Source: Bacteroidales bacterium
GTDB lineage: Bacteria; Bacteroidota; Bacteroidia; Bacteroidales; UBA932
DNA length: 64,000 bases
Direction of reading: 5' to 3'
Assembly: GCA_017446775.1 (NCBI GenBank)
Contig: JAFSQE010000033.1
Span: forward strand, 1-64,000
In this document: piece by piece, positions 1-7,937 of the stretch
How positions within the stretch are numbered: position 1 is the stretch's first letter
How the letters are laid out: every line of letters begins with the position of its first letter
The notes under the pieces: generated by a model
Told to the model about the DNA's origin: nothing
What the model saw: the letters and a program-made list of their open reading frames with translations, nothing else
Databases searched by the model: none
Position numbers and translations under genes: made by a program

Positions 1-15
1 AGTGCTGTGCTCAAT

Positions 16-53
16 TCCCTCCTTCCTGGGAAGGAGTGATTAAAGGGAGGATG
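16..53. repeat. G/C-rich REP-like palindromic sequence
   Basis: A stem of CTCCTT paired with AAGGAG is followed by a further GGGAGG. A similar arrangement (CCCTTCCC / GGGAAGGG, then GTGGGATGGGG) lies at 43503-43535, also a short distance 3' of a tRNA gene. Both look like members of an intergenic palindrome family. The rest of 1-73 holds no gene I can support. Confidence 0.35.
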
Positions 54-73
54 GGACAAACACAAGGGTCGCA

Positions 74-145
74 CGACTCCCTTATTCTCCACGAAAAAAG
101 CCGCATCACTGCGGCTTTTTTCATTAGTGGAGAATAAGGGAGTCG
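74..145. terminator. Two-layer inverted repeat with terminator hairpin at the tRNA-Ala 3' end
   Basis: The inner hairpin at 94-121 is a 12-bp stem (AAAAAAGCCGCA/TGCGGCTTTTTT) with a TCAC loop and T-runs on both strands, so it can act as a bidirectional intrinsic terminator. Outside it, 74-92 and 127-145 form a perfect 19-bp inverted repeat whose right arm is the last bases of the tRNA-Ala gene. The terminator therefore sits inside a larger cruciform-capable element that copies the tRNA 3' end in reverse. Confidence 0.75.
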
Positions 146-201
146 AACCCTTGACCCCCTGCTTGCAAAGCAGGTGCTCTAGCCAACTGAGCTAATCCCC
201 C
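128..201 (-). tRNA. tRNA-Ala(UGC)
   Basis: The reverse complement begins GGGGGATTAGCTC, has anticodon stem/loop CCTGC-TTTGCAA-GCAGG (anticodon UGC), a T-arm with GGTTCGACTCC, and an acceptor stem closing with ATTCTCC followed by discriminator A. No CCA is encoded. A near-consensus -7 box TTCCTTTG (206-213, minus) lies only four bases upstream, implying almost no 5' leader. Confidence 0.95.
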
Positions 202-240
202 GCTGCAAAGGAACACAAAAAATTCCTTTCTGCAAAAAAT

Positions 241-3200
241 TTATTTAACAATCATCACCGGCGGCGGCAGCATGGCATTCACAGAGGGCGTATATGACAA
301 TTTTCTCTTGGGTGCAGGCTGGGGCTCCGGCGCTGTCTGGCGGTTAACGGCATCGTATGCGGCAAAGTCCTCGAAATTATATGTCCAGCCGGTGCCGTGG
401 GCCAACCGGTGCAGCCTGTAGTAGATAGCCTCCCGCGAGGGAGCATTGAAGAGGCCCGTATTGTAACGCATTATACTGTTTTCGCTGGGGCGGAAGATCC
501 CGGTAGTGAAGGTGCAGGCACCCTCAAAAACTCCCAGACCGTCGTATTGATAACGCTCGTCGCTTAAAAACTTTGCCCAGAGTACCTGTGCGGGGTCGGA
601 GGTAAAGTCAACGTTCTTGTAGAAACCTATCTGCTTCCATCCCTGGTAGTTCTCTATCTCTGTCTCTGAGATGGCTCCGACAGACGGGTATGCATACTCG
701 TCGGCAAGTTTTCCGAATCCGTGTCCGCAGGCTTCGTGCCGCAGCACCTGTGCAAACTCATCGTCGCTGGTGCAGCGAGGCAGGTAAACTATCGCCTCGC
801 CAATGCCGTAGTCCCCGCCCAGACCGTCATGCCTGTACAGATATGTCGTTCCGGCATAGACCTCGGCATTCATCACAACTATCACCAGCAGGTTGTCGGT
901 GTCAAAAGATGCACCGTAGTTAACTTTCTCAATCGCATTGGTGGCAACCGACATCACCGTGACATGGTCGCCGGAGACATTTGTGCCCGTCTCGAACTTG
1001 GTGAGCAGCGCCGTTGCGCTGTCGTCGGCATAAATCTCGTTAGGCGAAACCAGGGTGACGCTGTATACATTGAACATATCCCTGAAGGTGGTGAACGGCT
1101 CCACAGAGAAGAGCGCCTCTGCCGCCTGGTTCATCAGGTTGGAGTAGGTGCCGTCGGCAATCAGCCGGTCGCTGAAGGCATCGCCCATAATCACTACGTT
1201 GATGCCATTCCCGACAGAGGCGTGCTGCAGCAGCTGCACCTGTCCGTCGGCAGAATAGTCCTGGGAACAATAATAATCGGTGTTAAGGTAAAGGCTCTGC
1301 GAAAGGGTAAGTGTCTTTTGCATCCCGCCGCCGGAGAAGAATACGATACATGAACGGCTCCTGGGATCAGAGTTGGCATCGACATGGATCAAGAAGACCT
1401 GCGGATCGTCTGTTGCCGTGCAGCTGGCCCAGGTGACCATGGTGGTTGAGTGGACAGTGACGTTGGAGGTGACGTTCACATAAAAGTCGCCCCCTTCCCA
1501 GCCTACGTCAAGCGTTGCGCTCTCCAGCTCCAGTACCGGGTTGGCCGCCTGAACCACCGTAACCTCCCTGCTTATGCCCCAGGTGCTGCCGCTGAGTGTG
1601 ACCACGGCGGTGCGCAGCGCTCCGGTGGAGTTGCCCAACACAGAGAATTTGGCCAGCCCTTTATCCGCATCCACAACGCAGCTGACCCAGTCTTCCGATG
1701 CTGCAATCTCTACGGGGAAGTTGGCAGAAATATCGACGTCGATTTTTTCTCCGTCGTAGGCGACCTGCAGGTTGGTGCTGGTGATATAGAGCCGGGGCGC
1801 CTGCTGGACGATGGACACACCCACACTAAAGCCGTTGGCCGCAAGCGAAAGCGCCACCTCACGGGAGCTGCCGCTAAGGTTTGTATCGTAGCCGAGCACT
1901 ATCTGTGTTTGAGTGCGTTTGGATTCGTCTTCCCTGATCCACTCCGACTGGGGCATGGAGAGAGCCACATCTTCGCACGGATTGTGCCTTATGGTAATCT
2001 CCCCGGCCATGGGACCCACCACAAAAGAGCTCTGCTCCACCTCAAAATAGAGTACGCCGCTCTGCTGTATTCTCACCGTGCGGCTAAGTGAAAACTCTTC
2101 TGAGGCGAAGGTAATCTCGCAACTGCGTCCTTCGCGCGTATCGTTTTTCTCAATCAGGAACTCATACCCTTCTCCGTCACCCTTTTCGAGGACGCTGATC
2201 CAGCTTTCGGAGGGCATCTGCAGCGTGTAGCTGACATTGGCGAACACCCTTACGGTCAACTTCCCGCCCAAGGGGTCAAAGGTGCCATCTTCTGCAGAAA
2301 GCAGCAGCCAGGGCTCCTGCTGGCAGATGTTCACAACATATTCTTCCCCATCCGCATTAAAGACGATCCTGCCTGTGCGCTCGCGTCCGGTGTGGTTTGC
2401 CGCTACCGCAAACTTAAGGTCTCCGGCATCTGAAATCCAATCTTCTGATATGGTGTAGGTATATTCCTGGTTGGTACTGAGCGATAGATCCACGACAGAG
2501 GCGGCCGCGGGAAGCTCGAAGAAATCGGTGTCCAATTTGAAAAACGCACCCCATTGCTGGGTTACGGTTACTTTTGCCGAATCGTTGCCGCTGGTAAAGG
2601 TGATGTACCCCTCGCGCGCCTGCGAACCGGTATTCTCCAACACGGTGAACTGATACATACCATCCGGGGTAGTGCCGGAGGGGACAATCCAGTCTGCAGA
2701 TGCCATCACCGTGAGATCTTCCCTGTCGGGGGCGCATATCTCCAGCGTGCCCCCCTGCTGCGGCGCGGTGACCTCCTGCGGAGATACCTCAAACGGTTCT
2801 TTTACCGTTTGCACGATCTCTACCGTATAACTCATTCCGTATTCTGCGTTGCTGAAGACGAGGCTGCAGGTGCGCTCCTGCCCGGAAAGATTGGCCCCGG
2901 CGGTTATGGTGTAGACCCCATCGGAGGCCGCCTCTGCCGTGCACCACGAATCCTGACCGGGCAATGTGGCAGAATAATCCACGTTTGCGCTTACGCAGAG
3001 GGTTTCGCTGCCGCCATCCGGGCCGAAGACAACCCTTTGGGCGGAGAGGGTAAGCGCAGCAGATGTCTGGAAGATGTCAATCTGCCGCTGCTGAGTGCCG
3101 CAGGTGACGGTGAGTGCGGCGCTGCGGTCGGCTCCGGACGCGTTGGGAGCGATATCGACCACCAGTCGATTTTCATGGTCCGCAGCGGCGGAGATTGCGA

Positions 3201-3942
3201 CCCAGGAGGCTTCCCCTGCAGAGAATGTGTACTGCTTTGCCGGGTCCCTGTCCAACATGAACGACCCGCCTTCGGGTCCGAATCCGTATCCGGGCAACTC
3301 TGCAGACATGATGTCGAGTGCCTGTTGCCTTATGTGCAGCGCATGCTCAAGCCCGTATTCATCGGATGCAAAGACCACAGTGGCTTCGCGGTCAAGCAGC
3401 TGCTTGTTATCTTCTGCAAGCAGGGTATATGCCCTGGAGCCATTTTCGCTTGCCGATGTGCTGCCGGAAACAGAAATCCACTCCAGGTCATCCAGGTCGA
3501 AAGAGTAGGGGACATTGCACTCTACAGTGACAGAAAAACTTTGCCGGGTGGCATCCAGCACGATATCGTCTTTTTCCAGCTTCAGGCAGGGCGCACTCTG
3601 GTAAACGGTAATCTCCTTTACGGCCTCTCCGCCGGAGAAGGTAACGGTGCAGGAGCGCTCTTCTGCCGAGGTGTTTTTATCCACAGTAAAGGTGACGCGG
3701 GAGCTGGTCAGGCTCCGGGATACGACCTGATGCATCCAGTCTGCATCGTACGCAATCTGATAGGTGACGTTGTGGCTAAGGGCAACGGCAAAGGTGCCCC
3801 CTTGCGGCGAGAAACTACAGTCGCCCTGAACCGTAGCCTCCAGCACGTCGTCCAGCCTATCTTTTTCTGTCTCGCCGCAGCCCGCAAGAGCAAGGGTTGC
3901 AAACAGCAGAATGATGGTCCATATGAGGGTGTAGCGCCGCAT
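241..3942 (-). CDS. Secreted lipoprotein: ten BACON-like repeats plus M64 metallopeptidase
   Basis: A 1233-residue protein with a lipoprotein signal (lipobox LAGC, Cys22), so probably anchored in the outer membrane. Residues ~38-895 hold about ten ~85-residue Ig-like repeats, most ending in the QQ/QS pattern of BACON domains (often linked to carbohydrate or mucin binding). Residues ~900-1215 form an M64 (IgA-peptidase-like) domain with NVVIMGDAFS and the zinc motif H1069-E-A-C-G-H1074 followed by GFGKLADEY. The first His-Glu pair and last His are one residue further apart than in HExxH. It follows the C69 dipeptidase gene by six bases. The substrate is inferred to be host or mucin glycoprotein, not shown. 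Confidence 0.85.
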   Translation of the reverse strand: MRRYTLIWTIILLFATLALAGCGETEKDRLDDVLEATVQGDCSFSPQGGTFAVALSHNVTYQIAYDADWMHQVVSRSLTSSRVTFTVDKNTSAEERSCTVTFSGGEAVKEITVYQSAPCLKLEKDDIVLDATRQSFSVTVECNVPYSFDLDDLEWISVSGSTSASENGSRAYTLLAEDNKQLLDREATVVFASDEYGLEHALHIRQQALDIMSAELPGYGFGPEGGSFMLDRDPAKQYTFSAGEASWVAISAAADHENRLVVDIAPNASGADRSAALTVTCGTQQRQIDIFQTSAALTLSAQRVVFGPDGGSETLCVSANVDYSATLPGQDSWCTAEAASDGVYTITAGANLSGQERTCSLVFSNAEYGMSYTVEIVQTVKEPFEVSPQEVTAPQQGGTLEICAPDREDLTVMASADWIVPSGTTPDGMYQFTVLENTGSQAREGYITFTSGNDSAKVTVTQQWGAFFKLDTDFFELPAAASVVDLSLSTNQEYTYTISEDWISDAGDLKFAVAANHTGRERTGRIVFNADGEEYVVNICQQEPWLLLSAEDGTFDPLGGKLTVRVFANVSYTLQMPSESWISVLEKGDGEGYEFLIEKNDTREGRSCEITFASEEFSLSRTVRIQQSGVLYFEVEQSSFVVGPMAGEITIRHNPCEDVALSMPQSEWIREDESKRTQTQIVLGYDTNLSGSSREVALSLAANGFSVGVSIVQQAPRLYITSTNLQVAYDGEKIDVDISANFPVEIAASEDWVSCVVDADKGLAKFSVLGNSTGALRTAVVTLSGSTWGISREVTVVQAANPVLELESATLDVGWEGGDFYVNVTSNVTVHSTTMVTWASCTATDDPQVFLIHVDANSDPRSRSCIVFFSGGGMQKTLTLSQSLYLNTDYYCSQDYSADGQVQLLQHASVGNGINVVIMGDAFSDRLIADGTYSNLMNQAAEALFSVEPFTTFRDMFNVYSVTLVSPNEIYADDSATALLTKFETGTNVSGDHVTVMSVATNAIEKVNYGASFDTDNLLVIVVMNAEVYAGTTYLYRHDGLGGDYGIGEAIVYLPRCTSDDEFAQVLRHEACGHGFGKLADEYAYPSVGAISETEIENYQGWKQIGFYKNVDFTSDPAQVLWAKFLSDERYQYDGLGVFEGACTFTTGIFRPSENSIMRYNTGLFNAPSREAIYYRLHRLAHGTGWTYNFEDFAAYDAVNRQTAPEPQPAPKRKLSYTPSVNAMLPPPVMIVK

Positions 3943-3948
3943 CCGGGT

Positions 3949-5634
3949 CTATTTTACCTCCAGTGTCGTGCCGTGGTCGTTAACTATGCCGCGCAGCCAG
4001 CGCTCTCTCTGGGCCGGATGTTTGGGCGAAGCTGGGATGTCGCTCCCCTCCGTATTCATTTTATACCTGCCGTCGCTATCGGTAACCTTGATGTTGCCGT
4101 CCATGTAGTTTACAAGCATCTCCTTTTCCAGCTGCTTCCACCGCACGATAAGGTGGGTCGCAAGGTTGCTGGTGGCTTCTGTCATCAGCCGCACCGCTTT
4201 GCGGCGGTTCCCCTTCTCCAGAAGCTTGAGGACGGCGGCATCGGTCTCTGCAACCGACTTTGTGCACAGATCCTGATATTCTTCAATCTCCCGACGCAGC
4301 TCGGGCGCTACGCGGTCGTAAAACAGATAGGCGAAGTGGGTTACCTTGTTGAACTGCCAGAATGCGGATGTGTCTGAGTATTCTGTAAGGCTGCCGTTCC
4401 CCTTTGCAAACGGCACCGGGATAGCGTTTACGTTGGTGTAAACCGGTGTCAGGGCGCTGGTGGCGGCATCGTCTACGCCAAACCAGATAATACCGCCCAA
4501 TTCGTCGGGCAGCCAGCCGCGTGCCTGGCACAGAATCCAGTAGCCGGTCTGCTGGGTGGCGATGGCGCGCTCGTGGACATACTTTTTGCCGTCTACCTCA
4601 AACTCCATCGGACGCCAGCGGTAGGGGAGGCTGTTGCATCCGGCCCCGACATCCTGGCTCATATCCATCGGAGTCCCCTCGAAATGGTCGCGCATGACGT
4701 CGGCCAGGGCGGGGAGAGTCACCTTGCGGGCGGGTTTCACCCAAAGCGGCATGCGGTGCTGCAGGTTGTGCCCCATGGCATAGTCCAGATAGTCGGCAGC
4801 GGCTGCGGTGTGTGTGCCGTCCTGGTCCGTCCACTCGAATTTACCGTCGCAGAGGATGTTGAATGCTGCCCAGGCGCGACTGTCGCAGAAGCGGGCGCCG
4901 CCAAAATCGATGGGGTTATATGCATCGCAGAAACTGAAGTTGCTGTCTTCTCCGTTGAACCACCCTTTTTCTCGTGCAAATGAAATTACATCGGGGCTGT
5001 AGAGGCACTCCTCGGGGTTATCCAGCGGGAAAGTGCTTATCCTTGCCTGGTTTGCATGGGCGCAGATGTAGCCGTCGGGGATGCGGCGGGCCACCCATAC
5101 GCTGCCGCTGCCGTCGCCCTTGGAGACCATCTCCATTATCCACGCCTCGTTCTTGTCTGCAATGGAGAACGATTCCCCCTCTGAGGGATAGCCATACTGC
5201 TGGGTAAGGGCGTCCATGGTGGCAATGGCCTCCCGTGCGGTGCGTGCCCGCTGCAGTGTGATAAAGATAAGCGAGCCGTAGTCCATGACGCCACCTCCGT
5301 GCCAGAGCTCTTCGCGCCCCCCGAAGGTGGTTTCTGTGATGATGAGCTGATACTGGTTCATATTGCCAACCTGCTGGAAGGTCCGCCCGGGTTGCGATAT
5401 CTCGCCCATATAATTCCCTTCGTCCCAGTTGATTACCTTGAGCATTGCACCCTCTTTCCAGACTTTGGCCGGGTTGAAATCCAGACATCCGTAAAGCTGA
5501 TGGCTGTCGGCGGCGTAGGTCACCATTACAGAGCCGTCGGCCGACGCCCCTTTGGTTACTATGACATTGGTGCATGCAAAAGAGTGAATCGTACAGAGTG
5601 TGGCCAGCAGTACCAGTGCGTATAATTTTTTCAT
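3949..5634 (-). CDS. C69-family secreted dipeptidase
   Basis: A 561-residue protein with a signal peptide ending SFA followed by Cys21-TNVIVTKGASADGS. In family C69 (PepD-like Ntn hydrolases) this Cys becomes the N-terminal nucleophile after processing. Further family-like features are the GGREELW region and the CNSLPYRWRP stretch. It probably cleaves short peptides in the periplasm, matching the larger M64 peptidase encoded six bases downstream. A -7 box at 5668-5675 (minus) gives a leader of about 30 nt. Confidence 0.88.
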   Translation of the reverse strand: MKKLYALVLLATLCTIHSFACTNVIVTKGASADGSVMVTYAADSHQLYGCLDFNPAKVWKEGAMLKVINWDEGNYMGEISQPGRTFQQVGNMNQYQLIITETTFGGREELWHGGGVMDYGSLIFITLQRARTAREAIATMDALTQQYGYPSEGESFSIADKNEAWIMEMVSKGDGSGSVWVARRIPDGYICAHANQARISTFPLDNPEECLYSPDVISFAREKGWFNGEDSNFSFCDAYNPIDFGGARFCDSRAWAAFNILCDGKFEWTDQDGTHTAAAADYLDYAMGHNLQHRMPLWVKPARKVTLPALADVMRDHFEGTPMDMSQDVGAGCNSLPYRWRPMEFEVDGKKYVHERAIATQQTGYWILCQARGWLPDELGGIIWFGVDDAATSALTPVYTNVNAIPVPFAKGNGSLTEYSDTSAFWQFNKVTHFAYLFYDRVAPELRREIEEYQDLCTKSVAETDAAVLKLLEKGNRRKAVRLMTEATSNLATHLIVRWKQLEKEMLVNYMDGNIKVTDSDGRYKMNTEGSDIPASPKHPAQRERWLRGIVNDHGTTLEVK

Positions 5635-5644
5635 GATTAATTCT

Positions 5645-5652
5645 TACTTTTG
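5645..5652 (+). promoter_or_regulatory. -7 box TACTTTTG for the 5681 gene
   Basis: Matches the Bacteroidetes TAnnTTTG consensus, about 28 nt before the start codon at 5681. It lies to the left of the opposing promoter at 5668-5675. Confidence 0.6.
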
Positions 5653-5667
5653 TATCTGTAAAACACC

Positions 5668-5675
5668 CAAAGATA
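5668..5675 (-). promoter_or_regulatory. -7 box TATCTTTG for the C69 dipeptidase
   Basis: Perfect TAnnTTTG on the minus strand, 33 nt before the start codon at 5634. Because this leftward promoter lies right of the rightward one, the two predicted start sites nearly coincide around 5657-5664. Confidence 0.65.
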
Positions 5676-5680
5676 GTAAA

Positions 5681-6115
5681 ATGAATCTGTTATTTAAATA
5701 TTTAGCTGTCTCGGCTGTTCTCATTTCGCTCTCAAGCGGCCTCTGCCGCGCCCAGCAGAACGGGGGGCAGGGCTCAAAGCCCATGACCTTCGAGGAGGTA
5801 ATCGCCAAGCAGGTAGAAGATATGGTGGATTGCTATAAGCTGGATGATTATCAGGCGTTTACGCTGGATACACTGTTGCAGCACTTTGCGCCGATATACA
5901 ATGCGGAGTTGAAGAAGGTCAAGGATTCCGGAGCGGCACAGGCGGCCTCTTACCAGACAGTCGTGGATAAATGGGCAGATTTTTTTGACAGGGAATACGA
6001 GAAGATATTCAACGAGAAGCAGTGGAAACAGTATATGAAATCTGCTGCCGGCCGCGAAAAGAAAAAGCGCGACAAGCGTATGGAGGCTGCGCGCGGTGAA
6101 TCTGCTGCAGAATAA
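5681..6115 (+). CDS. Small exported protein of unknown function
   Basis: A 144-residue protein beginning MNLLFKYLAVSAV with a clear signal peptide (cleavage near CRAQ). The mature part is rich in charged and aromatic residues, predicted helical, with a K/R-rich tail (KKKRDKRMEAARGE). This start is preferred over an upstream in-frame codon at 5600 because the -7 box at 5645 lies between them. It ends six bases from the convergent M64 gene. I do not recognise a named domain; small helical periplasmic proteins of this kind are common in Bacteroidales. Confidence 0.75.
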   Translation: MNLLFKYLAVSAVLISLSSGLCRAQQNGGQGSKPMTFEEVIAKQVEDMVDCYKLDDYQAFTLDTLLQHFAPIYNAELKKVKDSGAAQAASYQTVVDKWADFFDREYEKIFNEKQWKQYMKSAAGREKKKRDKRMEAARGESAAE

Positions 6116-6121
6116 TCTGGT

Positions 6122-7705
6122 TTAAATTTCCGGCTCCGGCTCCGGGGTTGGTTCTGGCTCCGGTTCCGGTTCATGGTTCTCTTCGGGCCCCTGGGTAAGG
6201 TTGATAGCATCGTACTGGGCAAAGGTTTCATAATTGTATTCCCATTCGCAGCCGTATGCCAGCTTGTGGATACGCCAGTAAATGGCCTCCCGCGAGGGGG
6301 CGTTGAAGCCGCCTGTGTAAAAGTTCATGATGCTCTCCTTAGAGGGGTGCCAGATTCCGCTCTCGTAGGTGTCGCCGCCGGGGAAGGCCCCCAGGCCGTC
6401 GTATTGGTAACGCTCGTCTGCGATAAACCTGTTCCAGAGTATGGTTTCAAGATCGTCGGTAAAGTCGATGTTAAGGTATGCGTGGCACCGTTGCTGCAGC
6501 TGCCGGTAAAACTCTGCCGTTGATTCCGGGATTGCGCCGTAACCGGCATACGAATATTCATCGGCCAGCTTGCCAAAGCCGTGACCTGCCGCCTCGTGCC
6601 GCACCAGTCCGGCAAAATCGTCGTGGTCGGTGCCCAGGGCGGCAAATGCCACCGCAACTCCGCATGCGCCATCGTCGTCGGTCCCGTCGCAATCGGAGTT
6701 GAGGTTCAGATAGCACTGCCCGGCATGCACGTTGCGGTTCAGCAGTACAATCACCACCGTCCGGTCCAGATCCTGTTCCGAAACAGCCCGTTTTGCATAC
6801 TCCTGACATTTGTCCAGGTCGCCGTTTACATAAGAGTCGTTCCCGAACCATGTGCCCAGGGTGGTGGATGTGCCCGAGGTAAAGTCTTCGTAATATGCAG
6901 AAACCACGTTCACCACATAGACATCGAACATCTCGCGGAAGGTGGCGTAAGGCTCTTCGCTGAAGAAGATCTCTGCCGCATCGGCCATGACGGTGCGGTA
7001 AGAAAAGTCAGCAATCTCGTCGTGGGAGAACGCGTCGCCCATAATCACGATTGGGATGCCCGCCCCCAGGGTGTGGGCATAGAGCAACTCCACCACACCG
7101 TCCAGAGGATCCATCGGCTGCCCGTAAGAGGCCTGACGCACCGTGACGACACACTCCAGCCCGCTTCCAAAAAGGGTTACGGTGGCCTCACGCCCCTCTT
7201 CTTCGGCGTTTTCGGTTACATTTATCACTCCATCGTCCCAGGTCAGCCACTGGTCAGATATGGCCACCTCGTATTCTATGTTGGTGGTAACCTCCACCGC
7301 AAGCGGCCCCCCTTCGGCATCGATCTCGAACAGGTCGGGCTGTACTGTCAGGCGGTTTTTCTGCGCCTGATTGATGGTGACCCTGCCGTAGTCGTTGCCA
7401 AATTTAAGGTTTATCGTACAGGTGCGTCCCTTAAAATTGGGGTTGGGCAAAACTGTGATTACAAAGTTCACGGTGCCGTCCTTGCCGCTTGAGGGACTGA
7501 CAGAGCACCAATCCCTGCCGCCATTTACTGCTGCAGACCATGCGGAGGCAGATTCCGTCTGGAAGGTGATTTGGTCGCCATCACTATCTACATTGTAGGT
7601 GGCATCCACCAGCATCTCCGGCAGCGGATTGCAATTCACGGCCATAGTCACCAGCGCAAGCGCCGCGACAGTAGCCGTAAAGAGCAATCTGCATGTGTTT
7701 CGCAT
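6122..7705 (-). CDS. BACON-domain M64 metallopeptidase with Pro-Glu tail
   Basis: 527 residues with an N-terminal signal peptide (a Cys near residue 25 may make it a lipoprotein). Two BACON-like Ig domains occupy ~30-200 and an M64 domain ~205-500, with IPIVIMGDAFSHDE and zinc motif H370-E-A-A-G-H375 then GFGKLADEY. The C-terminus is an EP-repeat tail, an odd place for a flexible linker. It is a shorter paralogue of the 241-3942 protein. Its ATG overlaps the stop of the acyl carrier protein gene (TAATG), so it appears to be translated with the fatty-acid operon. Confidence 0.85.
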   Translation of the reverse strand: MRNTCRLLFTATVAALALVTMAVNCNPLPEMLVDATYNVDSDGDQITFQTESASAWSAAVNGGRDWCSVSPSSGKDGTVNFVITVLPNPNFKGRTCTINLKFGNDYGRVTINQAQKNRLTVQPDLFEIDAEGGPLAVEVTTNIEYEVAISDQWLTWDDGVINVTENAEEEGREATVTLFGSGLECVVTVRQASYGQPMDPLDGVVELLYAHTLGAGIPIVIMGDAFSHDEIADFSYRTVMADAAEIFFSEEPYATFREMFDVYVVNVVSAYYEDFTSGTSTTLGTWFGNDSYVNGDLDKCQEYAKRAVSEQDLDRTVVIVLLNRNVHAGQCYLNLNSDCDGTDDDGACGVAVAFAALGTDHDDFAGLVRHEAAGHGFGKLADEYSYAGYGAIPESTAEFYRQLQQRCHAYLNIDFTDDLETILWNRFIADERYQYDGLGAFPGGDTYESGIWHPSKESIMNFYTGGFNAPSREAIYWRIHKLAYGCEWEYNYETFAQYDAINLTQGPEENHEPEPEPEPTPEPEPEI

Positions 7706-7932
7706 TATTTCTGGATGGAATCGAGATAGGTTACAACATCGCCCACGGTCTCGAACTTTGCCAGGGCTTCATCCGGAATCCGTACGCCATAGTCATCTTC
7801 CAGCCGCATCAGCAGCTGCAGGATGTCCAGGGAGTCGGCATGCAGGTCGCGCTTGATCTGTGCATCCAGGGTCACTCTGTCGGCAGGGATGCGCAGCTGT
7901 CGCGCGAGAATGGTTTTAACTTCTTCAAACAT
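7705..7932 (-). CDS. acpP: Acyl carrier protein (operon copy)
   Basis: 75 residues, MFEEVKTILARQL..., with the phosphopantetheine attachment motif DSLD (Ser34). The ATG at 7932 gives the usual ACP length; an upstream in-frame codon at 8028 would add a non-ACP extension inside plsX. It lies five bases after plsX and overlaps the next gene by one base. This copy is clearly different from the fabF-linked ACP at 47607 (H instead of G before ADSLD, different helix I), so it may serve the FakAB/PlsX route rather than bulk synthesis; that division of labour is inference. Confidence 0.9.
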   Translation of the reverse strand: MFEEVKTILARQLRIPADRVTLDAQIKRDLHADSLDILQLLMRLEDDYGVRIPDEALAKFETVGDVVTYLDSIQK

Positions 7933-7937
7933 ATCGT

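Noticed and set aside
74-92. Reverse copy of the tRNA-Ala 3' end as an integration (att) site
   Set aside because: Orientation is inverted, whereas att duplications at tRNA 3' ends are direct; reported instead as an inverted repeat.
2554-4377. 607-codon open frame on the plus strand opposite the M64 and C69 genes
   Set aside because: It is antisense to two well-supported genes, rich in Gly/Arg/Cys/His with no domain; typical of GC-rich antisense frames. The same applies to long plus-strand frames at 9211-10956, 11025-12287, 13854-15251 and 18450-19703, and the minus-strand frame at 29087-30322.
5600-5680. Upstream extension of the small exported protein
   Set aside because: It would place the promoter box inside the coding region and bury the signal peptide.
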